DNA from: Pseudogemmobacter humi
GTDB taxonomy: Bacteria; Pseudomonadota; Alphaproteobacteria; Rhodobacterales; Rhodobacteraceae
NCBI RefSeq assembly: GCF_900609055.1
Contig: NZ_UXAW01000071.1
Span: 1-64,000 of the forward strand
Length of the DNA: 64,000 nt
Direction: 5' to 3'
The notes under the pieces: generated by a model
The model's database searches: none
Told to the model about the DNA's origin: nothing
The model's input: only the letters and a program-made list of their open reading frames with translations
Made by a program: the position numbers and the translations under genes
Shown: in pieces, positions 35,532-49,356 of the stretch
Position numbering within the stretch: the first letter of the stretch is position 1
Layout: every line of letters starts with the position of its first letter

Positions 35532-36628
35532 CACGCGCCCCCCCGCAGCCTGGCCACAAGCTCCGGCCGGACGATCCCCCCCACCGCCGGGATCGAGCGG
35601 CCCTGGCCCAGAACGGCGGTCAGCGCGTCATAGCGCCCGCCCGAGGCGACCGGGGGCAGATGCGGGTCGCCCGCCAGCAGCGAAAAGACGAAACCGTCGT
35701 AATATTCCAGCGTGGTGCGGCCGTGGCTGGCCTCGAACGGCAGATGTTCGACATCCACGCCGCGCGCCTTCAGCGCGTCGAGCCGGGCGGCGAAGGCCGA
35801 GATCGCGGGTTCGATCGCCGGCAGCATCGGCGCGATGCCGCGCAGATGCGCCAGCGCGGCATTGGCCGGGGCCTGGAGCGTCAGCAGATCGTAGATGAGC
35901 GCGGCCTCGGTCGCCGCAATCGGCGGTGTCTTCGCATCCTCAAGCAGTGCCGCGGCGCGCTCAGCGATGTCCTCGGCCGAGCGCAGCCCCACCAGCGGCC
36001 CGGCCTGGACGATCAGCGCCGGGGCGGCGTCGGAAGCCAGCCGCTCCAGCAGGCTCGCCCGCGCCGCGGCTTGCGGCGCGCGGCCCGCGAAACGGTCGAG
36101 CAGCGCCCGGAAGCGTTTCGGGCGCCAGATATGACGCAACAGCGCCGCCTTGCGCCGCTCAGAGGTGGAAAGCCCCCGCACCGCCGCCATCAGGATGCCG
36201 ATATCCCCGGTCGCCGGGCGCAGGTTCAGATCAGCCAGCGTGTCGGAGATAAGCGCGAAGACCTCGGCATCGGCCTCGGGCGCGGCGCGGTCGAACACCT
36301 CGAACCCGACCTGGAGATATTCCCGCGCCCGGGCGTCCAGGCTTTCCTGGCGGCGGAACACCTCGCCCATATAGGCATAGCGCGCGGGCTCGGCGCCGTC
36401 GGCCATATGCGCCTGCACCACCGGCACGGTGAAGTCGGGGCGCAGCATCATCTCGCCCATCAGCGGATCGGCGGTGACATAGGCACGCGCCCGGATGTCC
36501 TCGCCGTAAAGGTCGAGCAGAACCTCGGCGGGTTGCAGGATGTCGGTCTCGACCGGCACCGCGCCCGCGCTCAGGAAGGCGGCGAAAAGCCGTTCGGCCT
36601 CAAGGCGGATCGCGGCGCGGTCGGTCAT
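35531..36628 (-). CDS. hisZ: ATP phosphoribosyltransferase regulatory subunit
   Basis: 365 residues, a HisRS-like paralog without aminoacylation function that activates short HisG. It has class II features ([41 protein letters not shown]). The start is the ATG at 36628, which overlaps the hisS stop (ATGA). Expressed with hisS and hisG. Confidence 0.93.
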   Translation of the reverse strand: MTDRAAIRLEAERLFAAFLSAGAVPVETDILQPAEVLLDLYGEDIRARAYVTADPLMGEMMLRPDFTVPVVQAHMADGAEPARYAYMGEVFRRQESLDARAREYLQVGFEVFDRAAPEADAEVFALISDTLADLNLRPATGDIGILMAAVRGLSTSERRKAALLRHIWRPKRFRALLDRFAGRAPQAAARASLLERLASDAAPALIVQAGPLVGLRSAEDIAERAAALLEDAKTPPIAATEAALIYDLLTLQAPANAALAHLRGIAPMLPAIEPAISAFAARLDALKARGVDVEHLPFEASHGRTTLEYYDGFVFSLLAGDPHLPPVASGGRYDALTAVLGQGRSIPAVGGIVRPELVARLRGGA

Positions 36629-38097
36629 TGCGCCAGCATCTTGCGCACGGCGCTCACCAGATCTTTGCGCGCGACTTCGATCTGGGCGGGGCGGTCCTTC
36701 CATTCCTCAAGCGTGGCGCTGGCGGCGATCTTCGCGCCGAGCACCAGGTCTTTCAGCACCACGACGCCCCGCGCGGCCTCGTCCGAGCCCTGGATCACCG
36801 CGACCGGAGAGGCGCGTTTGTCGGCGTATTTCAACTGGTTGCCGAAGTTCTTCGGATTGCCGAGATAGACCTCGGCCCGGATCCCCGCCTGGCGCAGATC
36901 GCCCACCATCGCCATGTAATCGGCCATCCGGTCGCGGTCCATCACCGTCACCACCACCGGGCCGGCGCTGTCCGCCGCGACCCTGCCTTTGGCGCGAAGC
37001 GCGGCGAGCAGCCGGTCCACCCCGATGGACACCCCGGTCGCGGGCACCGCCTGGCCGGTGAAGCGTTTGACCAGATCGTCATAGCGCCCGCCACCGGCGA
37101 CCGAGCCGAACTGCCGCTTGCGGCCCTTCTCGTCGAGGATCTCGAAGGTCAGCTCGGCCTCGAACACCGGGCCGGTGTAATAGCCGAGGCCGCGCACGAC
37201 GCCGGGGTCAATGACGATCCGGTCCGGCCCATACCCCTGGGCGCCAAGAAGCGAAGCGATGGTTTCCAGCTCATCCACGCCCTCGGCGCCAAGCACCGAG
37301 CCGCCGACCAGTTCGCGCAGCCGCGCGACGGTGGCCGCGCCGCTCTCGCGCTTTGCCGAGACGAAACCCATCACCACTTCGGCCTGCCCGGGGCCGAGCC
37401 CCGCGCCTTTGGTGAAATCGCCCGACTCGTCCTTGCGCCCCTCGCCCAAAAGCGCGCGCACCCCGGCCTCACCCAGCCGGTCGATCTTGTCGATGGCGCG
37501 CAGCACGATGCCGCGTTCGGCGGCCTTGTCGTCACCGGCAAGGCCCGCGACCTCCATCACCCCGTTCAGCACCTTGCGGTTGTTGACCTTCACCACATAA
37601 TCGCCGCGCGGAATGCCGACGACCTCCAGCGCATCCGAGAGCATCGCGCAGATCTCGGCGTCGGCGGCGACCGAAGCCGCGCCCACGGTATCGGCATCGC
37701 ATTGATAGAACTGGCGAAACCGCCCCGGCCCCGGCTTTTCATTGCGCCAGACCGGCCCCATGGCGTAGCGCCGGTAGGGCGCGGGCAGATCGTTGCGGTA
37801 TTGCGCGGCGACACGGGCCAGAGGCGCGGTCAGGTCGTAGCGCAGCGCCATCCAGGCCTCGTCCTCGTCCTGCCAGGCGAAGACGCCCTCGTTCGGACGG
37901 TCGACATCGGGGAGGAACTTGCCCAGAGCCTCGACCGTCTCCACCGCCGAAGTTTCCAGCGCATCGAAGCCGTAGCGGTGATAGACCCCGGCGATGGCGT
38001 CGAGCATCGCCTTGCGCTCAGTCACCTCGGCGCCGAAATAGTCGCGGAACCCCTTGGGCGTCTCGGCCTTCGGGCGGCGGGTCTTGCCTTCGGACAT
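36625..38097 (-). CDS. hisS: histidyl-tRNA synthetase
   Basis: 490 residues, class II aaRS: motif 1 region [10 protein letters not shown], motif 2 [19 protein letters not shown], histidine-A motif [11 protein letters not shown], motif 3 [14 protein letters not shown], and a C-terminal anticodon-binding domain. First gene of the hisS-hisZ-hisG operon, each joined to the next by a 1-4 bp overlap. Confidence 0.97.
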   Translation of the reverse strand: MSEGKTRRPKAETPKGFRDYFGAEVTERKAMLDAIAGVYHRYGFDALETSAVETVEALGKFLPDVDRPNEGVFAWQDEDEAWMALRYDLTAPLARVAAQYRNDLPAPYRRYAMGPVWRNEKPGPGRFRQFYQCDADTVGAASVAADAEICAMLSDALEVVGIPRGDYVVKVNNRKVLNGVMEVAGLAGDDKAAERGIVLRAIDKIDRLGEAGVRALLGEGRKDESGDFTKGAGLGPGQAEVVMGFVSAKRESGAATVARLRELVGGSVLGAEGVDELETIASLLGAQGYGPDRIVIDPGVVRGLGYYTGPVFEAELTFEILDEKGRKRQFGSVAGGGRYDDLVKRFTGQAVPATGVSIGVDRLLAALRAKGRVAADSAGPVVVTVMDRDRMADYMAMVGDLRQAGIRAEVYLGNPKNFGNQLKYADKRASPVAVIQGSDEAARGVVVLKDLVLGAKIAASATLEEWKDRPAQIEVARKDLVSAVRKMLAQ

Positions 38098-38181
38098 GGG
38101 TGATCCCCGGTCATTGCAGTCTGGAAGCGGTCAGCGCATCCTCTAGCGGATGGGGCAAAGCGCGGCAAGCGGGGGCAGAAG

Positions 38182-38382
38182 ATGGACCGGACGACGGAAC
38201 TCGAAGAAAAGATCGCGCATCTGATCCGCGCGGTGGACGATATGTCCGGGGTGGTGGCCCGCCAGGACCGCGAGCTCGCGGTGCTGACCCGGCGGGTGCA
38301 GATGCTGCTGGAACGCGAGGCCGAGCGCGAGTCGATGGCGGGCGAGGCGCCCGAGGCCAACAAACCGCCGCCGCATTGGTGA
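38182..38382 (+). CDS. slyX: SlyX family protein
   Basis: 66 residues, mostly one coiled-coil helix (TTELEEKIAHLIRAVDDM and onward) and the characteristic PPPHW end. Function unknown in any organism. Divergent from hisS. Confidence 0.88.
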   Translation: MDRTTELEEKIAHLIRAVDDMSGVVARQDRELAVLTRRVQMLLEREAERESMAGEAPEANKPPPHW

Positions 38383-38422
38383 ATCCCGTATCCCCAGGGG
38401 CATAACATCAGGAGTTTCGCAG

Positions 38423-39325
38423 GTGTCCTTCCCGTCTTTACGCCGCGGCCCGGGCATCGCCCCTGGCCTGCTGAGCGCCATCCTTCTTTGCCTCGCGCTC
38501 CTGTTTCCCGGCCATGCGCGGGCCGAGGTGCCGCAGCCCGCCGATCGGCATGAGACGCTCGGCCTGATGCAACAGGCGCTGAGGGAAAGCGTGCCGGAGC
38601 TTCCGGTCACGCGCAACGACCAGGATGTCAGCCTCACGCTGACCCTGCCCGATGGCGCCATCATCAACATATATCCCGACAATCTCGACCTCGCGCTTCG
38701 CGCCGCACCCGACGCCACCCGCCGACAGGAGATTCTCGACAGCCATATCGGCAGCGTGCTCGTCTCTGTCCGCTCGGCCATCGCCAGTCCCGAGGGCGAG
38801 GCCGCCCCCGATCCCGGCGCGCTGCTGCCGGTGATCCGAAGCGCGGACCTGCTTGAGGCGGCGGGGTCGGAAATGCTTCCGCACGACGCCTTTCCCGGCG
38901 GGCTGATCACTTACTGGGTGGCGGATGGGCCGCAGATCACCGCTTCGCTGACCCGGACGCAGATGGAGGAGATGGGACTGGAGAAAGCGGCCGTGGCGCG
39001 GATCGCGCTGGAAAACCTGGAAAAGCGCCTGCCGGAGGTCCAGGAGATGCAGGAAGGCGCGGTTCGGGTGCTCTGGCTGAACGGCTATTACGAATCCTCG
39101 CTGATGCTGCTGACCGGCTTCTGGCAGCAAAAGGCCGCAGGGACCGACACGCTGATCGCCGCGGTGCCGAGCCGCAACATGCTGCTCTGGCTTGCCGATC
39201 CCGACCCGGGTGAGACGGCCAGGTTTCGCAGCATCGTGGAGCTGCTTTTCGCCAGCGAGCCTTATCCGGTCAGCGCCGGATTGTTCCGCTGGACCGGCAC
39301 CGGCTGGGAGGTGCTGGCGCCCTGA
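38423..39325 (+). CDS. DUF1444 (YtpQ-like) family protein with N-terminal signal
   Basis: 300 residues. A hydrophobic signal or anchor (GLLSAILLCLALLFPGHARA) precedes an alpha/beta body with strands such as INIYPDNLDLALR and VLVSVRSAI. It resembles the DUF1444 family. The GTG start has AGGAG upstream. Role unknown; convergent with dnaE, and the last bases are 26 bp from the dnaE stop. Confidence 0.7.
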   Translation: MSFPSLRRGPGIAPGLLSAILLCLALLFPGHARAEVPQPADRHETLGLMQQALRESVPELPVTRNDQDVSLTLTLPDGAIINIYPDNLDLALRAAPDATRRQEILDSHIGSVLVSVRSAIASPEGEAAPDPGALLPVIRSADLLEAAGSEMLPHDAFPGGLITYWVADGPQITASLTRTQMEEMGLEKAAVARIALENLEKRLPEVQEMQEGAVRVLWLNGYYESSLMLLTGFWQQKAAGTDTLIAAVPSRNMLLWLADPDPGETARFRSIVELLFASEPYPVSAGLFRWTGTGWEVLAP

Positions 39326-39351
39326 GCCCTGCCCGGTCAGGGGCGCGGGCG

Positions 39352-42300
39352 TCAGACCTCCTCGACCATCACCACGCCCTGCATCGCCTTGATCGCGCCG
39401 CGGATCTGCGGAGTGACCGGCCACTTTTCGGGCAGTAGCAGATCAATCTCGCGGCCCTCGTCGTCGGGAACGCAAAGCGTGACACTGGCGCGGGCGCGGC
39501 CCTCGGCCCTCGCGAGGAGCGAAGCGACCGAGCCGACCGCCTCGGGCCGGTTGAGGTGGATGCGCAGATCGGCCGCCTCGGCGCGGGCGGCCACGCTGTC
39601 GATCGGCGCGACGGCATTCGCCAGCAGCTTCACCCCCTCGCCTTCGGGATCGGCGCGCACGGTCAGCACCACATTGCTGCCGGGTTCGAGAAATTCGCGC
39701 GAAGCCTCCAGCACATCCGAGAAACAGGTGACCTCGTAAAGCCCGGTCGGATCCGAGAGCGCGACGAAGGCGAAGCGGTTGCCTTTCGCGGATTTCCGCT
39801 CCTGGCGCGCGCTGACCGAACCGGCGATCTTCGCCACGATCGGACCCTTCGCGAGGGCCTCCTGGGTGATCTCGGCCAGCGTCTTCACCTTCTGCCGCTT
39901 CAGCGCCGACATGTAATCGTCGAGCGGATGGCCCGAGAGGTAGAAGCCCACCGCCTGATGTTCGTGCCCCAGCCGCTCGACCGGCAGCCAGTCGTCGCGG
40001 AACGGCAGCCGCGGCTCGGGGATGTCGGAGCCGCCCTCGCCGAACAGCGAGACCTGGGCCGATCCCTGGGCCTCATGCACCGCCTGAGAATAAGCGACCA
40101 GCGAATCCAGCCCGTCGAACACCCGGGCGCGGTTCGGATCGAGCATGTCGAAAGCGCCGGCCCGCGCCAGCATCTCCAGCGGGCGCTTGCCGATCCGTTT
40201 CAGATCCACCCGGCGGGCGAAATCGAACAGCGAGGCGAAGGGCCGCTCTTCCGTCCTGACGGACGTCATCGCTTCGTTCAGCGACGACGCCGGTGACGGC
40301 GGAGGAGCGGCCCCGCGCGCCGCGACGATCATCCGCATCGCCTCGACGCCGACGTTCTTCAGCGCGCCGAGACCATAGACCAGCTTCTGGTCCTTCACCG
40401 AGAACACCGCCTGCGAGCGGTTCACGCAGGGCGCGATAACCCCCACCCCCATCCGGTCCAGCTCGCGTTTGTAGATCGCCAGCTTATCGGTCAGATGGAT
40501 ATCGCAGTTCATCACCCCGGACATGAATTCGACCGGGTGGTTCGCCTTCATCCAGCCGGTCTGGTAGCTGACCACCGCATAGGCGGCGGCATGCGACTTG
40601 TTGAAACCGTAATTCGCGAATTTCTCCAGCAGATCGAAGACCTCGCCGGATTTCTTCGCGTCGATGCCGTGGGTCTTCGTGCAGCCCTCGATGAATTTGG
40701 GGCGTTCCTTCGCCATTTCCTCGGCGATCTTCTTGCCCATCGCCCGGCGCAGAAGGTCGGCGCCGCCGAGCGAATAGCCCGCCATGACCTGGGCGATCTG
40801 CATCACCTGTTCCTGGTAGACGATGATGCCTTGCGTCTCTTTCAGGATGAAATCGATGGTCGGATGGATCGATTCCAGCGGCCGGACGCCGTTCTTCACC
40901 TCGCAATAGGTCGGGATGTTCTCCATCGGCCCGGGGCGATACAGCGCCACCAGCGCGACGATATCCTCGATACAGGTCGGCTTCATGCGCCGGAGCGCAT
41001 CCATCATCCCCGAGCTTTCCACCTGGAAGACCGCGACCGTGCGCGCCGCGGCGTAAAGCTCGTAAGTCGCGGGATCGTCCAGCGGGATATGGCCGATGTC
41101 GTTCTCGGCCCCCGGCGGCGGATCGTAGAGTTTGCGCCCGTCCGGGGCGATATGCAGCGGGCGGCCCGCCTCCAGCACCTGGCGGATCGCATCCTTGATC
41201 ACCGTCAGCGTCTTGAGGCCGAGGAAGTCAAATTTCACCAGCCCTGCGGCCTCGACCCATTTCATATTGAACTGGGTGGCCGGCGTTTCGGAGCGCGGAT
41301 CCTGGTAAAGCGGCACCAGCTCGTCCAGCGGCCGGTCGCCGATCACCACCCCGGCGGCATGGGTCCCGGCGGAACGGTAAAGCCCTTCCACCTGTTCGGC
41401 ATAATTCAGAAGCCGCCCGACCACCTCTTCCTTCGCCGCCTCGCGCAGCCGCGGCTCGTCGGCCAAAGCCTTGGTGATCGAGACCGGCTTCACGCCCTCG
41501 ACCGGGATCATCTTGGCCAGCCGGTCGACCTGGCCGTAAGACATCTGCAACACCCGGCCCACGTCGCGCACCGCCATTTTCGACAGAAGCGCGCCGAAGG
41601 TGATGATCTGCGCCACCTTCTCGCGGCCGTATTTCTCCTGCACGTAGCGGATCACCTCTTCGCGGCGGTCCATGCAGAAGTCGATGTCGAAGTCGGGCAT
41701 CGAGACCCGCTCGGGGTTGAGAAACCGCTCGAACAGCAAAGCGTAGCGCAAAGGATCGAGGTCGGTGATGGTCAGAACGTAAGCCACGAGGCTCCCGGCG
41801 CCCGAGCCCCGCCCCGGCCCGACCGGGATGTCGTTCTTCTTGGCCCATTTGATGAAATCGGCCACGATCAGGAAATAGCCGGGGAAGCCCATCTTCTCGA
41901 TGATGCCGAGTTCGAACCTGAGGCGTTCCTCATATTCCTCGCGCGGGGCTGCCAGCGGGATCACCGCGAGCCGGGCCTCAAGCCCCTCCCAGGCCTGACG
42001 GCGCAATTCCTCCACCTCGTCCTCGGCGAAGACCGGCAGGATCGGCGCGCGCTTGCTGGCCATGAAGGCGCAGCGTTTCGCGATCTCGGTGGTGTTTTCC
42101 AGCGCCTCGGGCAGATCGGCGAACAGGGCGCACATCTCGGCTTCGGACTTCAGATAGTGCTGCGGCGTCAGGCGGCGGCGCGGCTCCAGCTGATCGACAT
42201 AGGCGCCCTCGGCGATGCAGATCAGCGCGTCATGCGCCTCATACATCTGAGGCTTCGGGAAATAGACGTCGTTGGTGGCGACCAGCGGCAGGCCAAGCTC

Positions 42301-42903
42301 ATAGGCCAGTTCCACCAGCCCGCGCTCGGACCCGGATTCCGACGGCGGCAGCTTCCCGCCCTCGCCGGGGTGGCGCTGCAATTCGACGTAAAGCCGGTCG
42401 CCGTAGATCGCCGCCAGTCTTTCCGCCAAAGCCCGGGCCTTCGGCCCCTGCCCGCCCTGGAAGAACTTGCCCAAAGGCCCCTCGGGCCCGCCGGTCAGGC
42501 AGATCACCCCTCCCGCATGCGCGGCCAGTTCCTCTACCGTCACCTGGGTCAGTTGCCCCCCCTTGCCCAGATAGAGGCAGGAGTTCAGCTTCATCAGGTT
42601 CATGTAGCCCGCTTCGGACTGCGCCAGCAGCACGACCGGCGCGGGCATCCTGGGCTTCTCGCCCGGCGCGGCGGGATCATAGGCCAGCGCAATCTGGCAG
42701 CCGATGATCGGTTGCAGCCCGGCGTCCTTCGCATGGCTGGAAAATTCCAGCGCGCAGAACATGTTGTTGGTGTCAGTGACGGCTATGGCGGGCATCCCGG
42801 CCTCGGCCGCCAGCCTGACCAGTTTCTTGACCGGGATCGCCCCTTCCAGCAACGAATGCTCGGTATGGGTGCGAAGATGGATGAATCGCGGCGCGCCTGA
42901 CAT
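39352..42903 (-). CDS. dnaE: DNA polymerase III alpha subunit
   Basis: 1183 residues, replicative polymerase. N-terminal PHP domain (FIHLRTHTEHSLLEGAI), polymerase palm with VGPGRGSGAGSLVAYVL and the catalytic MPDFDIDFCMDRR, fingers with FNKSHAAAYAVVSYQTGWMKA, a tandem HhH, and a C-terminal OB-fold (VAKIAGSVSARQERKSAKGNRF). The length is normal for DnaE. A short spacer rich in Pro, Ala and Ser (GAAPPPSPASSLNEAMTSV, from about 40.3 kb) interrupts an otherwise conserved stretch before EERPFASLFDF. Confidence 0.98.
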   Translation of the reverse strand: MSGAPRFIHLRTHTEHSLLEGAIPVKKLVRLAAEAGMPAIAVTDTNNMFCALEFSSHAKDAGLQPIIGCQIALAYDPAAPGEKPRMPAPVVLLAQSEAGYMNLMKLNSCLYLGKGGQLTQVTVEELAAHAGGVICLTGGPEGPLGKFFQGGQGPKARALAERLAAIYGDRLYVELQRHPGEGGKLPPSESGSERGLVELAYELGLPLVATNDVYFPKPQMYEAHDALICIAEGAYVDQLEPRRRLTPQHYLKSEAEMCALFADLPEALENTTEIAKRCAFMASKRAPILPVFAEDEVEELRRQAWEGLEARLAVIPLAAPREEYEERLRFELGIIEKMGFPGYFLIVADFIKWAKKNDIPVGPGRGSGAGSLVAYVLTITDLDPLRYALLFERFLNPERVSMPDFDIDFCMDRREEVIRYVQEKYGREKVAQIITFGALLSKMAVRDVGRVLQMSYGQVDRLAKMIPVEGVKPVSITKALADEPRLREAAKEEVVGRLLNYAEQVEGLYRSAGTHAAGVVIGDRPLDELVPLYQDPRSETPATQFNMKWVEAAGLVKFDFLGLKTLTVIKDAIRQVLEAGRPLHIAPDGRKLYDPPPGAENDIGHIPLDDPATYELYAAARTVAVFQVESSGMMDALRRMKPTCIEDIVALVALYRPGPMENIPTYCEVKNGVRPLESIHPTIDFILKETQGIIVYQEQVMQIAQVMAGYSLGGADLLRRAMGKKIAEEMAKERPKFIEGCTKTHGIDAKKSGEVFDLLEKFANYGFNKSHAAAYAVVSYQTGWMKANHPVEFMSGVMNCDIHLTDKLAIYKRELDRMGVGVIAPCVNRSQAVFSVKDQKLVYGLGALKNVGVEAMRMIVAARGAAPPPSPASSLNEAMTSVRTEERPFASLFDFARRVDLKRIGKRPLEMLARAGAFDMLDPNRARVFDGLDSLVAYSQAVHEAQGSAQVSLFGEGGSDIPEPRLPFRDDWLPVERLGHEHQAVGFYLSGHPLDDYMSALKRQKVKTLAEITQEALAKGPIVAKIAGSVSARQERKSAKGNRFAFVALSDPTGLYEVTCFSDVLEASREFLEPGSNVVLTVRADPEGEGVKLLANAVAPIDSVAARAEAADLRIHLNRPEAVGSVASLLARAEGRARASVTLCVPDDEGREIDLLLPEKWPVTPQIRGAIKAMQGVVMVEEV

Positions 42904-43091
42904 GGGGTCAGCCTATCAGGGGGGCGCGGCGGCGGAAAGACGGGCGGGAAAAGACCGGGCCGGATTTTCCTTGCCAGAAGGCGCTGCACCCGGCTTGATA
43001 GGGGAAACCAAAGGGGCGCGTCGCCAGCTTTACGCCGCATCGGGCGGGCACGCAGGACGCCTCGAACCAGGAGACCGCGGCGGACTGATCC

Positions 43092-44482
43092 ATGACCGGC
43101 ATCGCGTTTCTGCTGAACGGAACGCCGGTTCGCGCGGAGGGCGAAAGCCCGGTGCGGACCCTGCTCGACTGGCTGCGCGAGACCCGCGGCCTGAAAGGCA
43201 CCAAAGAGGGCTGCAACGAAGGCGACTGCGGCGCCTGCACCGTGATGGTGACGGACGAACAGGGGACGCGTGCGCTGAACGCCTGCATCCTGTTCCTGCC
43301 GCAGATCCACGGCAAGGCGGTGCGCACGGTCGAGGGGCTGTCCGGTCCCACGGGGGCGCTCCACCCGGTGCAGGAGGCGATGATCACCCATCACGCCAGC
43401 CAGTGCGGCTTCTGCACCCCGGGGATCGCGGTCTCGCTGGCGGTGGCGCATCTTAACGGCGAGAATGCGTATGACGACACGCTCGCCGGCAATCTCTGCC
43501 GCTGCACCGGCTATGCCCCGATCATCCGCGCCGCCGGGGCCGCGGCCCGGGCCCCGGTGCCCGACTGGCTCGGCTCATCCGCCCTTACGGGCGTCTTCGC
43601 CAGCGATGAGCGCCCGCAAGGGAGCGAAGAGCACGGCTTCCACCCCCGCACCGCCGACGAACTGGCCGGGCTTTACGCGCAGCACCCGAAGGCCACGCTG
43701 ATCGCCGGGGCGACGGATATCGGCCTCTGGGTGACCAAACAATTCCGCGACATTCCGGTGCCGATTTTCCTCAATTCCATCGCTGAGTTTCAGAAAATCG
43801 AACATTCCGGCGAAACCATCCGCATCGGCGCCGGTGTCACCATCGCCCGGCTGCGCGCGGCCCTGACCGGGCCGCATCCGGCCTTCGCGGAACTCTTGCG
43901 CCGCTTCGCTTCGGCCCAGGTCCGCGCCGCGGCGACCATCGGCGGCAATATCGCCAACGGCTCCCCGATCGGCGACGGCCCGCCCGCGCTGATCGCGCTC
44001 GGGGCGCGGCTGCATCTGCGCCGCGGCGCGACCCGGCGCGAGATACCGCTGGAGGATTTCTTCATTGAGTACCGCAAGCAGGACCGCCACCCCGGCGAAT
44101 TCGTCGAGGCGGTGACGATCCCCGCCGCCGCCCCTGCCCTGCGCTGCTACAAGCTGTCGAAACGTTTTGATCAGGACATCTCGGCGGTCTGCGGCTGTTT
44201 CAACCTGACCCTGCGGGACGGGCATATAGTGACCGCCCGCATCGCCTTCGGCGGCATGGCCGGGATCCCGAAACGCGCAAGCCATACCGAAGCCGCGCTG
44301 ACGGGCCAGGCCTGGAGCGAGCCGACGATCCGCGCCGCCATGGCAGCACTGGCAGAGGAGTTCGCCCCACTCTCGGACATGCGCGCCAGCGCCTCTTACC
44401 GGCTGCGGGCAGCGCAGAACATGCTCCTGCGCTGTTTCCACGATCTGAACGGCGTGCCGGTCTCGGTGCTGGAGGTGGCGCC

Positions 44483-44486
<4 letters not shown>
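43092..44486 (+). CDS. xdhA: xanthine dehydrogenase small subunit (FeS/FAD)
   Basis: 464 residues. Two [2Fe-2S] domains: [14 protein letters not shown] with its upstream partner, then [14 protein letters not shown] and [11 protein letters not shown]. The FAD domain starts near residue 175 ([16 protein letters not shown] and [16 protein letters not shown]). It oxidises hypoxanthine and xanthine to urate with NAD+. The stop overlaps the start of xdhB (ATGA). Confidence 0.96.
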
Positions 44487-46850
<2,364 letters not shown>

Positions 46851-46858
<8 letters not shown>

Positions 46859-47867
46859 CATCGGCGCAATGCGGGCGGCTGTTCTGGCGCAGGGGCGGGT
46901 CGTGCGGGTGCTGCTGGCGGCGCATGACGGGTCGAGCCCGCGCGAGGCAGGCGCCGGGATGCTGGTCTGGCGTGAGGGGCAGTCGGGCACCATCGGCGGC
47001 GGCGCGCTGGAATGGGCGGCCCTGGCGCGGGCGCGGGAGATGCTGGCGGGCGGGCCGGAGGTGCGGCTGGAGCGGGTGCCGCTCGGGCCGGGCCTCGGGC
47101 AATGCTGCGGCGGGGCGGTCACGCTGGTCAGCGAGATCTGGGATGCGGCGCGGCTGGACGCGCTGGCCGGGCGGCAGGTGTTCGCGCGGCCGGTGGCGCC
47201 GGGCGCGGGCGAGGCGCCGCTGGCGGTGCGGCGGATCATGGCGGCGGCACGGGCCGGGGGGCGGCTGCCGAAGGGGCCGGCGCTGGCGGGCGGCTGGCTG
47301 GTCGAGCCGCTCTCGGTGCCCCGGCGCGAGGTCTGGCTCTGGGGCGCGGGCCATGTCGGGCGGGCTTTGGCAGAGGTGCTGGCGCCGCTGCCCGAGTTGC
47401 GCCTGACCTGGATCGACACCGCGCCCGCGCGGTTCCCCGACATCATCCCCGAGGGCGTGACGGTGCTGCACAGCCCCGCGCCGCAGGACCTGGTCGCCCA
47501 TGCGCCGCGCGGGGCCTGGCATCTGATCGTGACCTTTTCCCATGCTCTGGACCTGGAACTGTGCCACCGTCTGTTGCGCCACGGATTCGGCGAGGCCGGG
47601 CTGATCGGCTCGGCCACCAAATGGGCGCGGTTCCGGTCGCGGCTGGCGGTCCTTGGCCATATGCCCGCGCAAATCGCGCGCATTCGCTGTCCGATCGGGG
47701 ACACTGCGCTTGGAAAACACCCGCAGGCCATTGCCCTGGGCGTGGCGGTGCAACTATTGAGATTGAATAAGGAAACCCGAGGGGAGGTCGCGGATGACGG
47801 CAGGAACGGGCGAACTCCTGCGGCTGGAGGGCCTGACCCGGGCCTGGCCGGGGGTGATCGCCAATAG
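46851..47867 (+). CDS. xdhC: xanthine dehydrogenase accessory protein XdhC
   Basis: 338 residues. XdhC binds and sulfurates molybdenum cofactor before insertion into XdhB. N-terminal AHDGSSPREAGAGMLVW and GTIGGGALEWAA; C-terminal Rossmann domain VWLWGAGHVGRALAEVLAP, then LIGSATKWARF. It ends with an extra tail of some 35 residues (after LLRLNKETR) that overlaps the next gene by 74 bp. That is unusual and may reflect loss of the original stop codon. The start is the ATG at 46851. Confidence 0.92.
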
Positions 47868-49326
47868 CGACGTTTCCTTCACCATCGCCCCGGGCGAGAT
47901 CCACGCGCTTCTGGGCGAGAACGGCGCGGGGAAATCGACGCTGGTCAAGATGATCTACGGCCTCGTGCGCCCCGATCAGGGCCGCATGTTCCTGCATGGC
48001 GAGCCCTACCTGCCCGCGAAACCCGCCGAGGCCCGCCGGCTGGGCGTGGCGATGGTGTTCCAGCATTTCAGCCTGTTCGAGGCGCTGTCCGTGGCCGAGA
48101 ACGTCGCGCTCGGGATGGAAAATCCGCCCAAGCTGCGCGATCTGGCGGCGCGGATCCGGGCGGTCTCGGCCGAATACGGCCTGCCGCTGGACCCGGGGCG
48201 CCGCGTCGGCGATCTCTCGGCCGGAGAGCGCCAGCGGGTCGAGATCGTGCGCTGCCTGCTTCAGGATCCGAACCTTCTGATCATGGACGAGCCGACCTCG
48301 GTGCTGACGCCGCAGGAGGTGGAGATCCTGTTCCATACCCTGCGCAAGCTGGCGCAGCAGGGCACCGCGATCCTTTACATCAGCCACAAGCTGGAGGAGA
48401 TCCGCGCGCTTTGCGACACCGCCACCATCCTGCGCCGCGGAAGGGTGGTCGCCACCTGCACGCCGCGCGAACGCTCGGCCCGCGAGATGGCGGAGCTGAT
48501 GGTCGGCGCCTCGCTGAGCGCGCCGGAACGCACATCCGCGCCGCGGGGCGAGGTGGCGCTGGCGGTGACGGATCTGTCGCTCGCCTCGCCGATCCCCTTT
48601 GGCACGCCGCTGCGGGGCGTGAGTTTCACGCTGTCCGAAGGCGAGGTGCTGGGTGTGGCGGGCGTCGCGGGCAACGGCCAGGATGAACTCTTGCTGGCGC
48701 TGTCGGGCGAGTTGCGCAGCCCGGCCGGCGCGATCCGGCTGATGGGCCGGCCGGTCGGCGCGCTCGGGCCGCAGGCGCGGCGCGCGGCGGGTCTGGTGGC
48801 CGCGCCCGAGGACCGCTACGGCCATGCGGCGGCGCCGGATATGAGCCTGATCGAAAACGCTTATCTGACGGCCGGAGTGCGGATGGGCCTGACGCGGCGC
48901 GGCTTCATCGACTGGCCGAAGACGCGGGCCTTCACCGAGGCGGTGATCCGCGATTACGACGTGCGCACCCCCGGCCCGGATGTGGCGGCCCGCGCGCTGT
49001 CGGGCGGCAATCTGCAAAAGTTCCTGATGGGGCGCGAGCTGGATCAGGGCGCGAAGGTGATCGTGATCAACCAGCCCACCTGGGGGGTGGATGCCGCGGC
49101 CGCCGGCGCGATCCGGCAAAAGATCCTCGACTGTGCGGCACGGGGCGCCGCCGTCCTGGTGATCAGCCAGGATCTGGACGAGCTGCTGGAGATCGCCGAC
49201 AGTTTCACCGTCCTGAACGAGGGCAGGCTCTCGGCGCCGCGCCCGGTCCGGGGGCTGCAACGCGACGAGATCGGTCTGATGATGGGCGGTGCCCACGGGA
49301 TGGAGGAGGCCACGATTGCGACCTGA
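47794..49326 (+). CDS. ABC transporter ATP-binding protein (BMP-type nucleoside/purine importer)
   Basis: 510 residues, two ATPase modules. The first is canonical (Walker A LLGENGAGKST, signature LSAGERQRVE, Walker B LLIMDEPTSVL). The second is degenerate at Walker A (GVAGNGQDELLLAL) but has LSGGNLQKF, as in ribose/nucleoside-type importers. GGGGAGG lies before the ATG. With two permeases and a BMP-family binding protein it forms a complete importer, and its place after xdhC suggests purine uptake. Confidence 0.93.
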   Translation: MTAGTGELLRLEGLTRAWPGVIANSDVSFTIAPGEIHALLGENGAGKSTLVKMIYGLVRPDQGRMFLHGEPYLPAKPAEARRLGVAMVFQHFSLFEALSVAENVALGMENPPKLRDLAARIRAVSAEYGLPLDPGRRVGDLSAGERQRVEIVRCLLQDPNLLIMDEPTSVLTPQEVEILFHTLRKLAQQGTAILYISHKLEEIRALCDTATILRRGRVVATCTPRERSAREMAELMVGASLSAPERTSAPRGEVALAVTDLSLASPIPFGTPLRGVSFTLSEGEVLGVAGVAGNGQDELLLALSGELRSPAGAIRLMGRPVGALGPQARRAAGLVAAPEDRYGHAAAPDMSLIENAYLTAGVRMGLTRRGFIDWPKTRAFTEAVIRDYDVRTPGPDVAARALSGGNLQKFLMGRELDQGAKVIVINQPTWGVDAAAAGAIRQKILDCAARGAAVLVISQDLDELLEIADSFTVLNEGRLSAPRPVRGLQRDEIGLMMGGAHGMEEATIAT

Positions 49327-49356
49327 CCCTGCCGCCGGGCCCCGACAGCTTTCCGG

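Noticed and set aside
40250-40330. Possible in-frame repeat insertion in dnaE (Pro/Ser-rich spacer)
   Set aside because: No second copy of this DNA elsewhere in the window, and the spacer could be normal variation.
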